A DNA stretch of 64,000 bases from Herbiconiux sp. SALV-R1 (GCF_013113715.1 NZ_CP053344.1:1674001-1738000), one strand, 5' to 3'; counted from the stretch's first letter, positions 32,129 to 43,692 are shown. A program made the numbers and translations. Notes: generated from the letters alone by a model not told the origin.

Positions 32129-33511
32129 CTAATTCTGCTTTCCCCGCGTGATGTCGCGGAGTTTCGCCAGGCGTGCCGACACCTCGCGCTCGTGCCCGTG
32201 ATCGGTGGGCGTGTAGTACGTGGTGCCGCGCAATTCGTCGGGCAGGTACTCCTGGCGCACCACCCCGAGCGCGTCGTCGTGCGGGTACTTGTAGCCCTTG
32301 CCGTGCCCCAGCCGTTTCGCCCCGGCGTAGTGGGCGTCGCGCAGGTGCTTCGGCACCCGCCCGAACCTGCCGGCCTTCACATCGGCGATCGCCGCGTTGA
32401 TGCCCATGTAGGACGCGTTCGACTTCGGCGCGGTGGCGAGGTAGACCACGGCCTCGGCGAGCGGGATGCGCCCCTCGGGCATGCCGATCATCTGCACCGC
32501 CTCGGCCGCGGCGACGGCGATGGGCAGCGCCTGCGGGTCGGCGATGCCGATGTCTTCGGAGGCGAGGATGATGACCCGCCGCGCGATGAAGCGCGGGTCT
32601 TCGCCCGCCTCGAACATGCGGGCGAGGTAGTGCAGCGCTGCGTCGACGTCGGAACCGCGCACCGATTTGATGAAGGCGCTGATGACGTCGTAGTGCTCGT
32701 CGCCGTTGCGGTCGTAGCGCAGCAGCGCGCGGTCGACCGACTGCTCGAGGATCTCGGGGGTGATGAGCGGCGGCTCGAGCTCGACCGAGTCGACTCCGGA
32801 GTCGTCGTCGTCTTCGTCGTCGGGGTCGGTGGCGGCCAGCGCCGTCGCCGCCGACGCCTCGAGCGCGGTCAGCGCCCGCCGCGCGTCGCCCGACGCCATG
32901 CGGATGATCGCCGCCCGCGCCTCGGGATCGAGCGTGACCTTGCCGGCCAGACCCCGCGCATCCGTCACCGCACGGTCGAGGAGCACCCCGAGGTCGTCGT
33001 CGGTGAGCTGCTCGAGCGTGAGCAGCAGCGAGCGTGAGAGCAGCGGTGAGATGACGGAGAAGGAGGGGTTCTCGGTGGTGGCCGCGACCAGGATGACCCA
33101 GCCGTTCTCGACCCCCGGGAGCAGAGCATCCTGCTGGGCCTTGGTGAAGCGATGGATCTCGTCGAGGAAGAGCACGGTCGACAGGCCGTAGAGGTCGCGG
33201 TTGCGGAACGCCTCCTCCATCACCTGGCGCACGTCTTTGACACCCGCGGTCACGGCCGAGAGCTCGACGAACTTGCGGCCCGAGGAGTGGGCGATGGCCT
33301 GCGCCAGGGTGGTCTTGCCCGTGCCGGGAGGGCCCCAGAGAATGACGGAGACCGAACCGCTCGTGCCCCCCTTGTCGGAGGCGAGGTTCACCAGGGGCGA
33401 GCCGGGGCGCAGAAGGTGCTTCTGACCGGCCACCTCGTCGAGCGAGCGCGGGCGCATGCGCACGGCCAGCGGGACTGCTCCGGAGTGGAGTCCCGGTTGC
33501 TGAGAGGCCAT
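32129..33511 (-). CDS. rarA: Replication-associated recombination ATPase RarA / MgsA
   Basis: AAA+ ATPase acting at stalled forks, related to clamp loaders. The 460-residue protein has Walker [19 protein letters not shown], Walker [11 protein letters not shown], sensor residues in [11 protein letters not shown] and [11 protein letters not shown], and the C-terminal tetramerisation domain ([31 protein letters not shown]). An acidic insert ([11 protein letters not shown], about residues 235-246) is unusual but does not disturb motifs. It is divergent from the cyclophilin gene; the 60-base gap holds both promoters. Confidence 0.95.
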   Translation of the reverse strand: MASQQPGLHSGAVPLAVRMRPRSLDEVAGQKHLLRPGSPLVNLASDKGGTSGSVSVILWGPPGTGKTTLAQAIAHSSGRKFVELSAVTAGVKDVRQVMEEAFRNRDLYGLSTVLFLDEIHRFTKAQQDALLPGVENGWVILVAATTENPSFSVISPLLSRSLLLTLEQLTDDDLGVLLDRAVTDARGLAGKVTLDPEARAAIIRMASGDARRALTALEASAATALAATDPDDEDDDDSGVDSVELEPPLITPEILEQSVDRALLRYDRNGDEHYDVISAFIKSVRGSDVDAALHYLARMFEAGEDPRFIARRVIILASEDIGIADPQALPIAVAAAEAVQMIGMPEGRIPLAEAVVYLATAPKSNASYMGINAAIADVKAGRFGRVPKHLRDAHYAGAKRLGHGKGYKYPHDDALGVVRQEYLPDELRGTTYYTPTDHGHEREVSARLAKLRDITRGKQN

Positions 33512-33571
33512 GCGTCTAGGGTACTGTGAGGCGCCGACAGCGGCGGTCGCACGCACACCTATGGAGGACCA

Positions 33572-34384
33572 GTGGCACCCAGCAATCAGGAGCGCGCTGC
33601 GCGTGAGGCACGCACCCGACTGAGGGACTACCAGGCCAGGCAGCAGGCGCACGGTGAGCGCATCCGTCGCCGGGTGCGCGACAACATCATCGCCGGTGCC
33701 GCCGTCGTGCTCGTGATCGCCGGCGTCACTGCGGCGCAGATCTTCTACTTCGACGGCGGGCCCGGGTCGCCCGTGGCCTCCCCCGCGCCCACATCCACTC
33801 CGGCGGCGACGGATGCTCCTGCCGAGGGCGACGACGCGGCCGGCCAGAACACCGGCGACGTGCCCCCGGCGACCCTCGCCGAAGACCGCACCTGGACGGG
33901 CACGCTCACCATCAACGACATCCCGCTCGGCATCGAGCTCGACGGCGCCGCCGCGCCCCAGGCCGTCTCGGCCTTCATCTCCCAGACCCAGGACGGCTTC
34001 TTCACCGGCACCTCGTGCCACCGCCTCACCACGAGCGGCCTCTTCGTGCTGCAGTGCGGCGACCCCACCGGCACCGGCACGGGCGGCCCGGGCTACAGCT
34101 ACGGGCCCGTCGAGAACGCGCCGGCCGACAACGTATACCCGGCCGGAACGATCGCGATGGCGCGCCAGGGCGGCAACGGCTACAGCATGGGCAGCCAGTT
34201 CTTCATCGTCTACGACGACACCACGCTCGGTGCCGACAGCGCCGGCGGCTACACCGTCATCGGCAAGGTCACCTCCGGGCTCGACGCGCTCGAGTCGGGC
34301 GTGATCGCCGCGGGCACCGCCGACGGCTCGACCGACGGCAAGCCCGCCGCCTCCGCCGTCATCACCGGCGTCACCGTGCAGTGA
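33572..34384 (+). CDS. Membrane-anchored peptidyl-prolyl cis-trans isomerase (cyclophilin)
   Basis: Extracytoplasmic protein-folding catalyst. The 270-residue protein starts at a GTG with GGAGG eight bases before it. It has a basic cytoplasmic N-terminus, one membrane helix (residues about 41-58, [20 protein letters not shown]), a Pro/Ala/Thr linker, and a cyclophilin domain (about 95-270) with [15 protein letters not shown] and [20 protein letters not shown]. The catalytic Arg is recognisable in SCHRLTTSG, written HR rather than FHR. The signal region lacks a cleavage site, so it is probably membrane-tethered. Confidence 0.92.
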   Translation: MAPSNQERAAREARTRLRDYQARQQAHGERIRRRVRDNIIAGAAVVLVIAGVTAAQIFYFDGGPGSPVASPAPTSTPAATDAPAEGDDAAGQNTGDVPPATLAEDRTWTGTLTINDIPLGIELDGAAAPQAVSAFISQTQDGFFTGTSCHRLTTSGLFVLQCGDPTGTGTGGPGYSYGPVENAPADNVYPAGTIAMARQGGNGYSMGSQFFIVYDDTTLGADSAGGYTVIGKVTSGLDALESGVIAAGTADGSTDGKPAASAVITGVTVQ

Positions 34385-34499
34385 CGACCGCCGCGGCGGG
34401 ATGCGGTGGCGCATCGGGCAGAGACCACCCGTGACCGCCGCCGAGCTCGTGCAATAGGCTTGTGCCCGTACTCCAGACATCGTCGACAGGAATGGTTCC

Positions 34500-35729
34500 G
34501 TGACCGTTAGTGAACAGCACCCGTGGGGACGAGTCGACGACGACGGCTCCGTCTACGTCATCGAGGCCGGCGTCGAGCGACTCGTGGGCCAGTACCCCGA
34601 CGGCTCGCAGGAGGAGGCGCTCGCCTACTTCGAGCGCAAGTACACCGACCTCGCCGGCCAGGTGACGCTGCTCGAGCAGCGCGCCAAGCGCGGCGCCCCC
34701 GCCGCCGACATCGCGAAGGCCGTCGCCTCGCTCACCTCCTCGGTCGAGTCGGCCAACGCCGTCGGTGACCTCGCCTCCCTCCGCACGCGGCTCGAGGCGC
34801 TCTCCTCCACCGTGAGCGAGATCACCGAGCAGCAGTCGGCCGAGGCCCAGGCGAACCTCGCCGGGGCCATCGCCGAGCGCACCGCGATCGTCACCGAGAT
34901 CGAGACGCTCGCCGCGCACGACCCGGCGAAGGCGCAGTGGAAGTCGGTCACGGCGAAGATCGACGAGCTGTTCTCCCGCTGGCAACAGCACCAGCAGAAC
35001 GGCCCCCGCCTCCCGCGCGCCGAGGCGCAGGAGCTGTGGAAGCGTTTCCGCGACGCCCGCACCTCGCTCGAGACCCAGCGCAAGGCCTTCTTCGCCGAGC
35101 TCGACCAGGTGCACCGCGACGCGCGCACCCGCAAGCAGGCCCTGGTGGAGCGCGCCGAGGCGCTCGCCCCGCGCGGCGCCGACGGCATCCCCGCCTACCG
35201 CGACCTGCTCGCCGAGTGGAAGTCGACCGGCCGCGCCGGCAAGAAGTACGACGACGCCCTGTGGGACAGGTTCAAGGCCGCCGGCGACGTGCTCTACACA
35301 GCCCGCACCGAGGTCGTCGCCCGCGACGACCAGGAGTTCGGCGAGAACCTCACCCAGAAGCTCGCCCTGCTCGACGAGGCCGAGCCGCTGCTCAAGGAGA
35401 AGGACCGCACGAAGGCCCGGGAGGCCCTCACCTCGATCCAGCGCCGCTGGGACGAGATCGGCAAGGTCCCGCGCGACCAGGTGCGCGTCGTCGAAGACCG
35501 CCTACGCAAGGTCGAGGCGGCCGTGCGCAAGCTCGACGAGGAGCACTGGGAGCGCAGCAACCCCGAGAAGAAGGCGCGCTCCGAGGGGCTCGCCTCGCAG
35601 CTCACGGGGGCCATCGAGAAGCTGCAGCGCGAGATCGACGACGCCCGCGCCGCCGGCGACTCCAAGAAGGTCGCCGAGCTGCAGGAGTCGCTCGACGCCC
35701 GGAAGGTCTGGCTCGACGCCCTCGGCTGA
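34500..35729 (+). CDS. DUF349-domain protein
   Basis: Function unknown. The 409-residue protein is highly helical and charged, with repeated [57 protein letters not shown] and [18 protein letters not shown] segments, that is, several DUF349 repeats of about 70 residues between residues 140 and 370. The conserved Trp/Phe spacing supports the call. A TAGGCT hexamer about 50 bases upstream may be its -10. It starts at a GTG at 34500 without a strong ribosome site. It faces rarA from across the cyclophilin gene and is in no evident operon. Confidence 0.88.
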   Translation: MTVSEQHPWGRVDDDGSVYVIEAGVERLVGQYPDGSQEEALAYFERKYTDLAGQVTLLEQRAKRGAPAADIAKAVASLTSSVESANAVGDLASLRTRLEALSSTVSEITEQQSAEAQANLAGAIAERTAIVTEIETLAAHDPAKAQWKSVTAKIDELFSRWQQHQQNGPRLPRAEAQELWKRFRDARTSLETQRKAFFAELDQVHRDARTRKQALVERAEALAPRGADGIPAYRDLLAEWKSTGRAGKKYDDALWDRFKAAGDVLYTARTEVVARDDQEFGENLTQKLALLDEAEPLLKEKDRTKAREALTSIQRRWDEIGKVPRDQVRVVEDRLRKVEAAVRKLDEEHWERSNPEKKARSEGLASQLTGAIEKLQREIDDARAAGDSKKVAELQESLDARKVWLDALG

Positions 35730-35826
35730 CGGATGGGAGTGCTCCCCCGAGCGTCGGCTGCGGGGAGTTCTCCACAGATCGACGGATGCGCGCCACGGCC
35801 GAGCGCGCGGGTGACAGCATCGTGAG

Positions 35827-36432
35827 ATGCACCGCTCCACCGCGCTCCCGCTCCTCCTCCACGCCGCAGAGCTCCCCGAAGCCGAACTCCAAGCGGCCCG
35901 ACTCGACCGCGCCGTGGTGTGCCTCGGCGAGAGCTTCGTGCCGGTCGATCTGCCGGTGGGCCCGCGGCTGCGCGCAGGCGCGCTCCGCCGCGAGGTACCG
36001 GAGGGCTTGCTGGCCGAGCGGCTCACGGCGGCGTGGGTGCACGGGGCCTGCGCCCGGCCACCCGGCCCTCCTCAGCTGTGCGTGCCCGCGCCCGGGCGGG
36101 TGTCACCCGCGCACCGGGGCGCGCTGCGGGTGAGACAGGTCGTGCTCGCCGAACGCGACGTCGAGGTGGTCGCGGGTCTGCGCGTCACCTCGATGCGCCG
36201 CACCGCCCTCGACCTGCTCCGCCAGCCCGCCGCCTTCGATCGCCGCACGGCGGTCGTGGTGTCGACGCTGCTCCTGGCCGGAGACCTCGGCACCGCCGCC
36301 CTGCGAGACGAGCTCGAGCGGTCGGAGCACCTGCCCTACCGCTACCGGGCCCTCGCCCGGCTCGCGCTGTTCGACCCCGTCGGCGGGCTGCTCCCCCGGC
36401 CCCGGCGGCCTCAGCCCCCGGTCACCCGGTAG
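35827..36432 (+). CDS. AbiEi-like antitoxin-family protein, orphan
   Basis: A 201-residue protein whose pattern ([19 protein letters not shown], then [19 protein letters not shown], then [13 protein letters not shown]) matches the AbiEi-like antitoxin family common in actinobacteria, where a winged-helix domain precedes a beta-rich part. The winged-helix N-terminus is not obvious here and there is no AbiEii nucleotidyltransferase or nuclease domain beside it, so it is an orphan whose role is unknown. The last 22 bases overlap the 3' end of the convergent rsh gene. GC content is as high as the neighbours. Confidence 0.6.
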   Translation: MHRSTALPLLLHAAELPEAELQAARLDRAVVCLGESFVPVDLPVGPRLRAGALRREVPEGLLAERLTAAWVHGACARPPGPPQLCVPAPGRVSPAHRGALRVRQVVLAERDVEVVAGLRVTSMRRTALDLLRQPAAFDRRTAVVVSTLLLAGDLGTAALRDELERSEHLPYRYRALARLALFDPVGGLLPRPRRPQPPVTR

Positions 36433-38669
36433 ACGTCGTACACGGCGTCGATGCGCCGCACCGCATTCAGCACGCGGTCGAGGTGCGTGGTGTCGCCCAT
36501 CTCGAACACGAAGCGGCTGATCGCCAGTCGATCGCTCGAGGTGCTCACCGAGGCGGAGAGGATGTTCACGTGGTGCTCCGAGAGCACCCGTGTGACGTCG
36601 GAGAGGAGGCCCGAGCGGTCGAGAGCCTCCACCTGGATCTGCACGAGGAACACACTCTTTGACGACGGCGCCCATTCGACGTCGATCATGCGCTCGGGCT
36701 CCGAGAGCAGCGAGGCCACGTTGTGACAGTCGGCCTGGTGCACCGACACGCCCGAGCCGCGGGTCACGAAGCCGACGATGTCGTCGCCCGGAACCGGGGT
36801 GCAGCACTTGGCGAGCTTCACCAGGATGTCGGGGGCACCACGCACGAGCACACCCGAGTCGCTGTGCGTGACACGGGGCCGGTTGCCGACGAAGACGTCG
36901 AGGTCGGAGTCGTCGCTCTCGACCTCCGTCTGCAGCGACGCGATGACCTTCTCGATCACCGACTGGGTCGAGACGTGACCCTCGCCGATCGCCGCGTACA
37001 GGCCCGACACGTTGTCGTAGTGCATGAGCGACGCGACCTCGGCGATCGAGTCCTGGCTCATCAGCTTCTGCAGCGGGAGGTTCTGCTTGCGCATGGCGCG
37101 GGCGATCGCATCCCGCCCCTGCTCGATGGCCTCGTCGCGCCGCTCCTTGGTGAACCACTGCCTGATCTTGTTGCGGGCGCGCGGGCTCTGCACGAAGCTC
37201 AGCCAGTCCTGCGACGGGCCGGAGTCGGGGTTCTTCGAGGTGAAGACCTCGACCACGTCGCCGGAGCCGAGCGTGGAGTCGAGCGGCACGAGCCGCCCGT
37301 TCACCTTCGCGCCCATGGTGCGGTGGCCCACCTCGGTGTGCACGGCGTAGGCGAAGTCGACCGGGGTCGCGCCGGCGGGGAGACCCACCACCTTGCCCTT
37401 CGGCGTGAAGACGTAGACCTCTTTCGCGCCGATCTCGAAGCGCAGTGAGTCGAGGAACTCCCCGGGGTCGACCGTCTCGGCCTGCCAGTCGGAGATGCGG
37501 GCGAGCCACGCCATGTCGGTGTCGGGCGCGGCGGTGCTCGCCGCTGCCGACTTGCCCCCGTTCATCCGCTCCTTGTACTTCCAGTGCGCCGCCACACCGT
37601 ACTCGGCGCGCTGGTGCATCTCGTTGGTGCGGATCTGGATCTCGACCGGCCGGCCGCCGGGGCCGATGACCGTCGTGTGCAGCGACTGGTACAGGTTGAA
37701 CTTCGGGGTGGCGATGTAGTCCTTGAAGCGGCCGGGGATCGGGTTCCACCTGGCGTGGATCGAACCCAGCACGGCGTAACAGTCGCGCACCGTGTTCACC
37801 AGCACCCGGATGCCGACGAGGTCGTAGATCTCGTCGAACTCGCGACCGCGCACGATCATCTTCTGGTAGATGGAGTAGTACTGCTTCGGCCGGCCCACGA
37901 CCTTGCCGCGGATCTTGCCGGCCTTGAGGTCGTCGCCGACGGCGTCGATGACCTGCTGCACGTACTCCTCGCGCTGCGGGGTGCGCTGGCGCACCAGGTT
38001 CTCGATCTCGACGTAGAGCTTCGGGTAGAGCACCGCGAAGGAGAGGTCTTCGAGCTCCCACTTGATCGACTGGATGCCCAGGCGGTGCGCGAGCGGCGCG
38101 TAGATCTCGAGCGTCTCTTTCGCCTTGCGCTGCGCCGACTCGGCGTTCACGAAGCCCCAGGTGCGCGCGTTGTGCAGCCGGTCGCAGAGCTTGATGATGA
38201 GCACCCGGATGTCGCGCGACATCGCCACGATCATCTTGCGCACCGTCTCGGCCTGGGCGCTGTCGCCGTACTTCACCTTGTCGAGCTTCGTCACGCCGTC
38301 GACGAGCATGGCGACCTCGTCGCCAAAGTCGTGACGCAGCATGTCGAGCGAGTACTCGGTGTCTTCGACCGTGTCGTGGAGGAGCGCCGCTGCGACGGCC
38401 TTCGACCCCAGGCCGAGTTCGGCGAGGATCTGGGCGACGGCCACCGGATGCGTGATGTACGGCTCACCACTGCGCCGCTTCTGCCCGTCGTGGGCTCGCT
38501 CGGCCGTGGCGTAGGCGCGCTCGACGATGGAGATGTCGGCCTTCGGGTGGTTGGCCCTGACGGTGCGCAGCACCGAGTCGACCGCTCCCACGGGCTGAGC
38601 GCGGGAGAACAGACGCGGCACGAGACGGCGCAGCGTCGCTGTCGACGTGGTGCTGGTGGTTTCCGTCAT
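36411..38669 (-). CDS. rsh: Bifunctional (p)ppGpp synthetase/hydrolase (Rsh/RelA)
   Basis: Makes and breaks the stringent-response alarmone. The 752-residue protein has an HD hydrolase domain (residues about 60-190, [27 protein letters not shown] with intact HD and ED), a synthetase domain (about 260-390, [33 protein letters not shown]), a TGS domain (about 440-500, [20 protein letters not shown]), a helical/zinc region, and a C-terminal ACT domain. Both catalytic halves look active. The upstream neighbour is secF, as in other actinobacteria (ruv-yajC-secDF-rel). Confidence 0.97.
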   Translation of the reverse strand: MTETTSTTSTATLRRLVPRLFSRAQPVGAVDSVLRTVRANHPKADISIVERAYATAERAHDGQKRRSGEPYITHPVAVAQILAELGLGSKAVAAALLHDTVEDTEYSLDMLRHDFGDEVAMLVDGVTKLDKVKYGDSAQAETVRKMIVAMSRDIRVLIIKLCDRLHNARTWGFVNAESAQRKAKETLEIYAPLAHRLGIQSIKWELEDLSFAVLYPKLYVEIENLVRQRTPQREEYVQQVIDAVGDDLKAGKIRGKVVGRPKQYYSIYQKMIVRGREFDEIYDLVGIRVLVNTVRDCYAVLGSIHARWNPIPGRFKDYIATPKFNLYQSLHTTVIGPGGRPVEIQIRTNEMHQRAEYGVAAHWKYKERMNGGKSAAASTAAPDTDMAWLARISDWQAETVDPGEFLDSLRFEIGAKEVYVFTPKGKVVGLPAGATPVDFAYAVHTEVGHRTMGAKVNGRLVPLDSTLGSGDVVEVFTSKNPDSGPSQDWLSFVQSPRARNKIRQWFTKERRDEAIEQGRDAIARAMRKQNLPLQKLMSQDSIAEVASLMHYDNVSGLYAAIGEGHVSTQSVIEKVIASLQTEVESDDSDLDVFVGNRPRVTHSDSGVLVRGAPDILVKLAKCCTPVPGDDIVGFVTRGSGVSVHQADCHNVASLLSEPERMIDVEWAPSSKSVFLVQIQVEALDRSGLLSDVTRVLSEHHVNILSASVSTSSDRLAISRFVFEMGDTTHLDRVLNAVRRIDAVYDVYRVTGG

Positions 38670-38726
38670 CTCAGGCCTCCACCTCGATTATGGCAGGCGC
38701 CGAGGGGGCGCCGAACCCTGATCGCC

Positions 38727-39728
38727 TCAGGCGGACACCGCGGCCTTGGCGGCCCGCTCGCGGTCGGTCTCCACCTGCGCGTCGTGCTTGCGGATCTTCG
38801 CCTCCTTATGCCGGAACTGCACGTACAGCGGCGCCGCCACGAAGATCGTCGAGTAGGTACCGACGATGATGCCGATGAGAAGCGCCAGCGAGATGTCGCG
38901 GAGCGTCGAGGCGCCGAGCACGAACGAGCCGATGATGAGGATCGAGGCCACCGGCAGCGCGGCCACCACCGAGGTGTTGATGGAGCGCACCAGGGTCTGG
39001 TTCACCGCGAGGTTCACCATGTCGGAGAAGGTCTGGGTGCCGCGTTCGTCGAGCGCCGCGGTGTTCTCCCTGATCTTGTCGAACACCACGACCGTGTCGT
39101 AGAGCGAGTAACCGAGGATCGTCAGGAAGCCGATGACGGCCGCCGGCGTGATCTCGAGCCCGGTGAGCCCGTAGACCCCGGCCGTGATGACGAGGTCGTG
39201 GATGAGCGCGATGAGGGCGGCGGCCGCCATCTTCCAGGTGCGGAAGTAGATGGCCATGAACACCGCCACCAGCACGAGGAAGATGACGAGGCCGCGGATG
39301 GCCTGGGTGGTGATGTCGGCGCCCCAGGTCGCTCCGATGAAGGAGGTCGTCACGTCGTCGACCGGCACGTCGTAGGCGGTGGCGAGAGCCTGCTGCACCT
39401 CGGCGGTCTGCGTCTTGTCGAGCTCGTCGGTCTGCACGCGCACCGAGTCCTGCCCGAGGGTGGAGACGCGGGGGTTGGCGCCGCTCACCGAGGAGTTGAC
39501 CGCATCCGTCGCCAGGTTCTGGTCGAGCGTCGCCACCTGCGACACCGTGAACTCTGAGCCACCACGGAACTCGATGCCGAACTCATAGCCGCCGCGCAGC
39601 CACGGGCCGACCAGGGCGATGAGCACCAGGATGCCGGAGATGATGTACCAGATGCGGCGCCGGCCGATGAAGTCGATCGAGCGCTTGCCGGTGTAGAGGT
39701 CGTTGCCGAACTGGGAGAAGCTGGCCAT
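38727..39728 (-). CDS. secF: Protein translocase subunit SecF
   Basis: Membrane partner of SecD that uses the proton motive force to pull exported proteins outward. The 333-residue protein has six predicted membrane helices, a periplasmic P1 domain after helix one (FRGGSEFTVSQVATLDQNLA), and the family signature in GFLTILGYSLYDTVVVFDKIREN. The ATG overlaps the secD stop by one base (TGATG). A charged C-terminal tail is cytoplasmic. Confidence 0.97.
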   Translation of the reverse strand: MASFSQFGNDLYTGKRSIDFIGRRRIWYIISGILVLIALVGPWLRGGYEFGIEFRGGSEFTVSQVATLDQNLATDAVNSSVSGANPRVSTLGQDSVRVQTDELDKTQTAEVQQALATAYDVPVDDVTTSFIGATWGADITTQAIRGLVIFLVLVAVFMAIYFRTWKMAAAALIALIHDLVITAGVYGLTGLEITPAAVIGFLTILGYSLYDTVVVFDKIRENTAALDERGTQTFSDMVNLAVNQTLVRSINTSVVAALPVASILIIGSFVLGASTLRDISLALLIGIIVGTYSTIFVAAPLYVQFRHKEAKIRKHDAQVETDRERAAKAAVSA

Positions 39729-41461
39729 CAGGAGTTCTTCCCCTCATCGGTGGGACGGGTGGAGTCGGCACCGCTGGTGCCCTTGGTCGAGCTGGCGGCG
39801 AGTTCGGCAGCCTTGCGCTCGGCGATGGTCTGGCGGCGCGCGGCCTCCCGGCTCGAGGAGCCCTTCTTGGCGGCGGTGACCGATGCGGCCGGTGCCCGGA
39901 ACTGGGCGCGGCCCCGGTAGACGGCGCCGAGCGCCCGCGGGTCGAGTCCGCTCAGCTTGTGGCCGTCGCGGAAGAACGGCAGTTCGGCCAGCAGCGTCAT
40001 GAGCGGATGCGTGAACAGGATGACCACGATGATGTCGACGATCGTCGTGAGACCGAGCGTGAAGGCGAAGCCGCGCACGTTTCCGATAGCGAGCACGTAC
40101 AGAACTCCGGCAGCGAGGAAGTTCACCGCATCGGATGCGGTGATGGTGCGGATCGCGCGCTTCCACCCCGCCTGCACGGAGGAGTTGAGGCTCCTGCCGT
40201 CGCGCAGCTCGTCGCGTATTCGCTCGAAGTAGACGATGAAGGAGTCTGCGGTGATACCGATGGCCACGATGAGACCCGCGACACCCGCGAGCGACAGACG
40301 GAAGTCGATGCGCCACGACATCAGCGTCACCAGCAGGTAGGTGAGCGCCGCCGCCACCACAAGCGAGGCGATGGTGACGAGACCGAGCAACCGGTACTGG
40401 ATGAGCGAGTAGATGATGACGAGGAGCAGACCGATCGCGCCGGCGATGAGGCCAGACATCAGCTGGGTCGAACCGAGTGTCGCCGAGATGGCCTCCGACG
40501 ACTGCGTCGTGAAGCCGATCGGCAGGGCACCGAACTTCAACTGGTCGGCGAGGGTCTGCGCCGAGTCCTGCGTGAACGACCCGGAGATCTGCGCCTTGCC
40601 GTCGGTGAACGCGCCACCGGTGGTGGGAGCCGTGATGACGCGGCCGTCGAGAACGATCGCGAACTGGTTCTGCACGCCGGTGAGGCCGTAGAGCCGGGTG
40701 GTGACGTCGGCGAACTTCTTGGTGCCGGCGTCGTTGAACGAGATGTCGACGACCCACTGGCCGGTCGACGCGCCGTTCTGCGTGGTGGCGACACCCGCGG
40801 AGGCGTCGGCGATGTCGGCGCCCTCGATCTCGACCGGGCCGAGCAGGTACTTCACGCCGTTGTCGTCACAGGTGATGAGCGGCTGGTCTGCGGGCGCCTG
40901 GCCCGCATCCTCAGCTGCCTCCGAGTTGCAGTCGAAGGAGTCGAACTGCGCCTGCAGCGCCGGGGTGACCCAGGCGAGGTCGCTGCCGTTCGTCGGGCTC
41001 GCGGTCGGCGTCGACTCGAGCGACGGGTCGGGCGTGGCGCCCGGCGTCGAAGTGGTGCTGGTCGACGCGACGTCGGCGAGCAGCACCGCGCGGAAGTCGA
41101 GCTTCGCCGACGACTCGATGCGGTTGAGCGTCGCCTCGTCGGGGCTGCCCGGGATCGAGACGACGACGTTCTGGCCGCCCTGGGTGGTGACCTCGGCCTC
41201 CGACACGCCGCTGGCGTCGACACGCTGGCGGATGATCGACACCGCCTGGTCGAGCTGCTCCGACGAGACCTGCTGGCCCGACTCGAGCTTCGGGGTGAGG
41301 ATGATCTGCGTGCCACCCTCGAGGTCGAGCGCGAGCTTCGGCGTCCACGTCGCGGTGCTCCAGATCACACCTCCCGCGATGGTGCCGACGAGGACGGCGA
41401 AAATGACGCCCAGCCAGATCAGCGTCTTCCACGCCTTCTTGACCGCGGTAGTTTGTGCCAC
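39728..41461 (-). CDS. secD: Protein translocase subunit SecD
   Basis: RND-type export motor working with SecF and SecYEG. The 577-residue protein has an N-terminal helix, a large external P1 region containing LALDLEGGTQIILTP and IRQRVDASGVSEAEVTTQG, an actinobacterial Ser/Thr/Pro-rich insert (about residues 140-165), and five further helices with GLIVAIGITADSFIVYFERIRDEL. The start is a GTG at 41461. The C-terminal 80 residues are basic and Ala-rich. yajC lies 69 bases upstream. Confidence 0.97.
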   Translation of the reverse strand: MAQTTAVKKAWKTLIWLGVIFAVLVGTIAGGVIWSTATWTPKLALDLEGGTQIILTPKLESGQQVSSEQLDQAVSIIRQRVDASGVSEAEVTTQGGQNVVVSIPGSPDEATLNRIESSAKLDFRAVLLADVASTSTTSTPGATPDPSLESTPTASPTNGSDLAWVTPALQAQFDSFDCNSEAAEDAGQAPADQPLITCDDNGVKYLLGPVEIEGADIADASAGVATTQNGASTGQWVVDISFNDAGTKKFADVTTRLYGLTGVQNQFAIVLDGRVITAPTTGGAFTDGKAQISGSFTQDSAQTLADQLKFGALPIGFTTQSSEAISATLGSTQLMSGLIAGAIGLLLVIIYSLIQYRLLGLVTIASLVVAAALTYLLVTLMSWRIDFRLSLAGVAGLIVAIGITADSFIVYFERIRDELRDGRSLNSSVQAGWKRAIRTITASDAVNFLAAGVLYVLAIGNVRGFAFTLGLTTIVDIIVVILFTHPLMTLLAELPFFRDGHKLSGLDPRALGAVYRGRAQFRAPAASVTAAKKGSSSREAARRQTIAERKAAELAASSTKGTSGADSTRPTDEGKNS

Positions 41462-41530
41462 CTGAGTTACTCAGCTTTCTCTGCCGCTCGAGCCCCGGGG
41501 CGTCGAGCGTGGATCAGCGGGGACGAGTTG

Positions 41531-41953
41531 CTACTCGTCGCCCTTCTTGTCGGACTTCTCCGCGCTGACGTCGGGTGTCGCGGTGCTCTCGTCGGCCGTG
41601 GTGGTGGCGGGCTCGTCGATCCGCTCTCCGTACTCGGGCTCCCCGTCGTTCGTGTGGTCGACCTCGGTGGTCGTCGGCGCGAGCGGCGAGTCGGTGACCA
41701 CGCGGGTGACCGTCTGGCGGTGCACCTTGAGCACGGTGCCGGGGGTGGTCTCCAGGAGCACCTGGTTCTCCTCGTCGTCCATCTCGAGGATGGTGCCGAA
41801 GAGGCCGAAGTTGGTCATGACCTCGGCGCCGACCATCACCTTGCTCTGCAGCTCCTCGGCCTGCGCCTTGCGCTTGCGGCTGTTGCGGAACATGAAGAAC
41901 ACCAGCACGGCCAGAACGACCAGCATGATGATTGTCAACGGATCGAATGCCAT
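41531..41953 (-). CDS. yajC: YajC, accessory Sec translocase subunit
   Basis: Small membrane protein that associates with SecDF. The 140-residue protein has one N-terminal membrane helix (residues about 5-22, LTIIMLVVLAVLVFFMF), the RNSRKRKAQAEEL basic turn, and the YajC core VGAEVMTNFGLFGTILEMDD. An acidic, Thr-rich tail of about 50 residues follows. I use the ATG at 41953. Position upstream of secD is standard. Confidence 0.94.
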   Translation of the reverse strand: MAFDPLTIIMLVVLAVLVFFMFRNSRKRKAQAEELQSKVMVGAEVMTNFGLFGTILEMDDEENQVLLETTPGTVLKVHRQTVTRVVTDSPLAPTTTEVDHTNDGEPEYGERIDEPATTTADESTATPDVSAEKSDKKGDE

Positions 41954-42031
41954 GAAGAAAGGCGCCTTCCAGAAAGTGGGGGGAGTTGGGCAGGACACAT
42001 CCTAGGGGGGTGCCCTGAAGACCAGCTTGAA

Positions 42032-43063
42032 TTATAGGTCATCCCCGAACAGCGCATCCGAATTCCTCGCCAGCCCGAAGTGGGCCCAGCCCGCCTTCGT
42101 GGCGACGCGACCGCGCGGGGTGCGCGAGATGAGTCCGATGCGCACGAGGAAGGGCTCGACCACCGACTCGATGGTCTCGGCCTCCTCGCCCACCGACACC
42201 GCGAGCGTGGAGAGTCCGACGGGGCCCCCGTCGAAGCGCTTGAGCAGCACGCTCATCACGGCGCGGTCGAGCCGGTCGAGGCCCAGCTCGTCGACGTCGT
42301 AGAGCTCGAGCGCGGCGCGCACCGCCTCGAGCGTCGCTCCCCCGCCGTCGACCAGGGCGTAGTCGCGCACCCGGCGCAGCAGGCGGTTCGCGATGCGGGG
42401 GGTGCCGCGTGAGCGCGAGGCGATCTCGCGCAGCGACTCCTCCTCGATGGCGACGCCGAGCAGCTGGGCGGCGCGGTGCAGTACCCGCACGAGCTCCTCG
42501 GTCTCGTAGAACTCGAGGTGCGCGGTGAACCCGAAGCGGTCGCGCAGGGGATTCGGCAGGAGACCGGCCCGGGTCGTCGCGCCCACCAGCGTGAACGGCG
42601 CAAGGTCGAGCGGGATGGAGGTGGCCCCGGCCCCCTTGCCCACCATGATGTCGATGCGGAAGTCCTCCATCGCGAGGTACAGCATCTCCTCGGCGGAGCG
42701 CGCCATGCGGTGTATCTCGTCGATGAAGAGCACCTCGCCGGGAACGAGCGACGACAGCACCGCGGCGAGGTCGCCCGCGTGCTGGATGGCCGGGCCGCTG
42801 GTGAGGCGCAGCGGCCGATCGGTCTCCTGCGCCACGATCATCGCGAGCGTCGTCTTGCCGAGCCCGGGAGGGCCCGCGAGCAGGATGTGGTCGGGCGTGC
42901 GCTGCTGGATGGCGGCGGCGTCGAGCAGCAGCTGCAGCTGACCGCGCACCTTGCGCTGCCCCACGAACTCCGACAGCGACTTCGGCCGGAGTGCGCCCTC
43001 AAAGGCGATCTCCGCCTCCGACTGCGCCTCCGGGTTCACCAGGTCGTCGCCGGGGGCGGTCAT
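42032..43063 (-). CDS. ruvB: Holliday junction branch-migration ATPase RuvB
   Basis: Hexameric AAA+ motor that drives branch migration with RuvA. The 343-residue protein has [19 protein letters not shown], Walker [17 protein letters not shown], Walker [11 protein letters not shown], the sensor [18 protein letters not shown], and the C-terminal winged helix with [17 protein letters not shown]. Length normal. The ATG overlaps the ruvA stop by four bases; yajC lies 78 bases downstream. Confidence 0.98.
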   Translation of the reverse strand: MTAPGDDLVNPEAQSEAEIAFEGALRPKSLSEFVGQRKVRGQLQLLLDAAAIQQRTPDHILLAGPPGLGKTTLAMIVAQETDRPLRLTSGPAIQHAGDLAAVLSSLVPGEVLFIDEIHRMARSAEEMLYLAMEDFRIDIMVGKGAGATSIPLDLAPFTLVGATTRAGLLPNPLRDRFGFTAHLEFYETEELVRVLHRAAQLLGVAIEEESLREIASRSRGTPRIANRLLRRVRDYALVDGGGATLEAVRAALELYDVDELGLDRLDRAVMSVLLKRFDGGPVGLSTLAVSVGEEAETIESVVEPFLVRIGLISRTPRGRVATKAGWAHFGLARNSDALFGDDL

Positions 43064-43692
43064 CGTGCTCCCCCGGCGTGCGGGGCGGGCCCGAGCACGG
43101 CGAGGGCGAGCCGCAGCAGCGACTGCACGTTGCCCGCATCCGTCTCACTGGCCGTCTCGAGCGCCTCGTCGACGGCGGCCGTGGCGTTGCGCTCGGGCCA
43201 GCCGAGGCCCACGAGCGCCCGCTCGACGTTGTCGCGCACGAGCTGCGAGGGCGCCGCCGACGGCCCGCTCGAGGCGGCGGCGGCCGCGTGGGCGGCGGTG
43301 AGCTTGCCGGTGAGGGAGACCACGATGAGCTTCGCGGTCTTCGGGCCGATGCCGCTCACCTTGCGGAAGGCGCTGTCGTCGTCGCGGGCGACGGCGAGGG
43401 CGACCTCGGAGGGCGTGAGCTCGGCGAGCACGCCGAGGGCCGACTTGGGGCCCACCCCGGTGACGCCGATGAGCAGGGTGAAGACGTCGAGCGACTCCTG
43501 GTCGGGGAAGCCGAACAGGGAGAGGCTGTCCTCCCGCACGATGAGCGAGGTGAGCACCGTCGTCTCCGTGCCCTGGCGCAGGGTGAGGGCGTGGCGCGCG
43601 GTGACGCTCACGGCGAAGCCGACGCCGCCCACATCGAGCACGAGCATCCCGCCCGACACGCTGAGAACCGTGCCACGGAGTGCAGAGATCAT
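43060..43692 (-). CDS. ruvA: Holliday junction binding protein RuvA
   Basis: Tetrameric junction-binding platform for RuvB. The 210-residue protein has an OB-fold N-terminus ([20 protein letters not shown]), tandem helix-hairpin-helix motifs ([31 protein letters not shown]), an Ala-rich linker, and the C-terminal RuvB-binding domain ([20 protein letters not shown]). It overlaps both ruvC and ruvB by four bases. Confidence 0.96.
   Translation of the reverse strand: MISALRGTVLSVSGGMLVLDVGGVGFAVSVTARHALTLRQGTETTVLTSLIVREDSLSLFGFPDQESLDVFTLLIGVTGVGPKSALGVLAELTPSEVALAVARDDDSAFRKVSGIGPKTAKLIVVSLTGKLTAAHAAAAASSGPSAAPSQLVRDNVERALVGLGWPERNATAAVDEALETASETDAGNVQSLLRLALAVLGPAPHAGGAR

Noticed and set aside
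35770-35790. TTCTCCACAGA resembling a DnaA box
   Set aside because: A single imperfect box with no cluster, no AT-rich unwinding region and no dnaA/dnaN nearby; not evidence for an origin.
38670-38726. Separate small gene between rsh and secF
   Set aside because: Too short, no start with a ribosome site, no conserved pattern.
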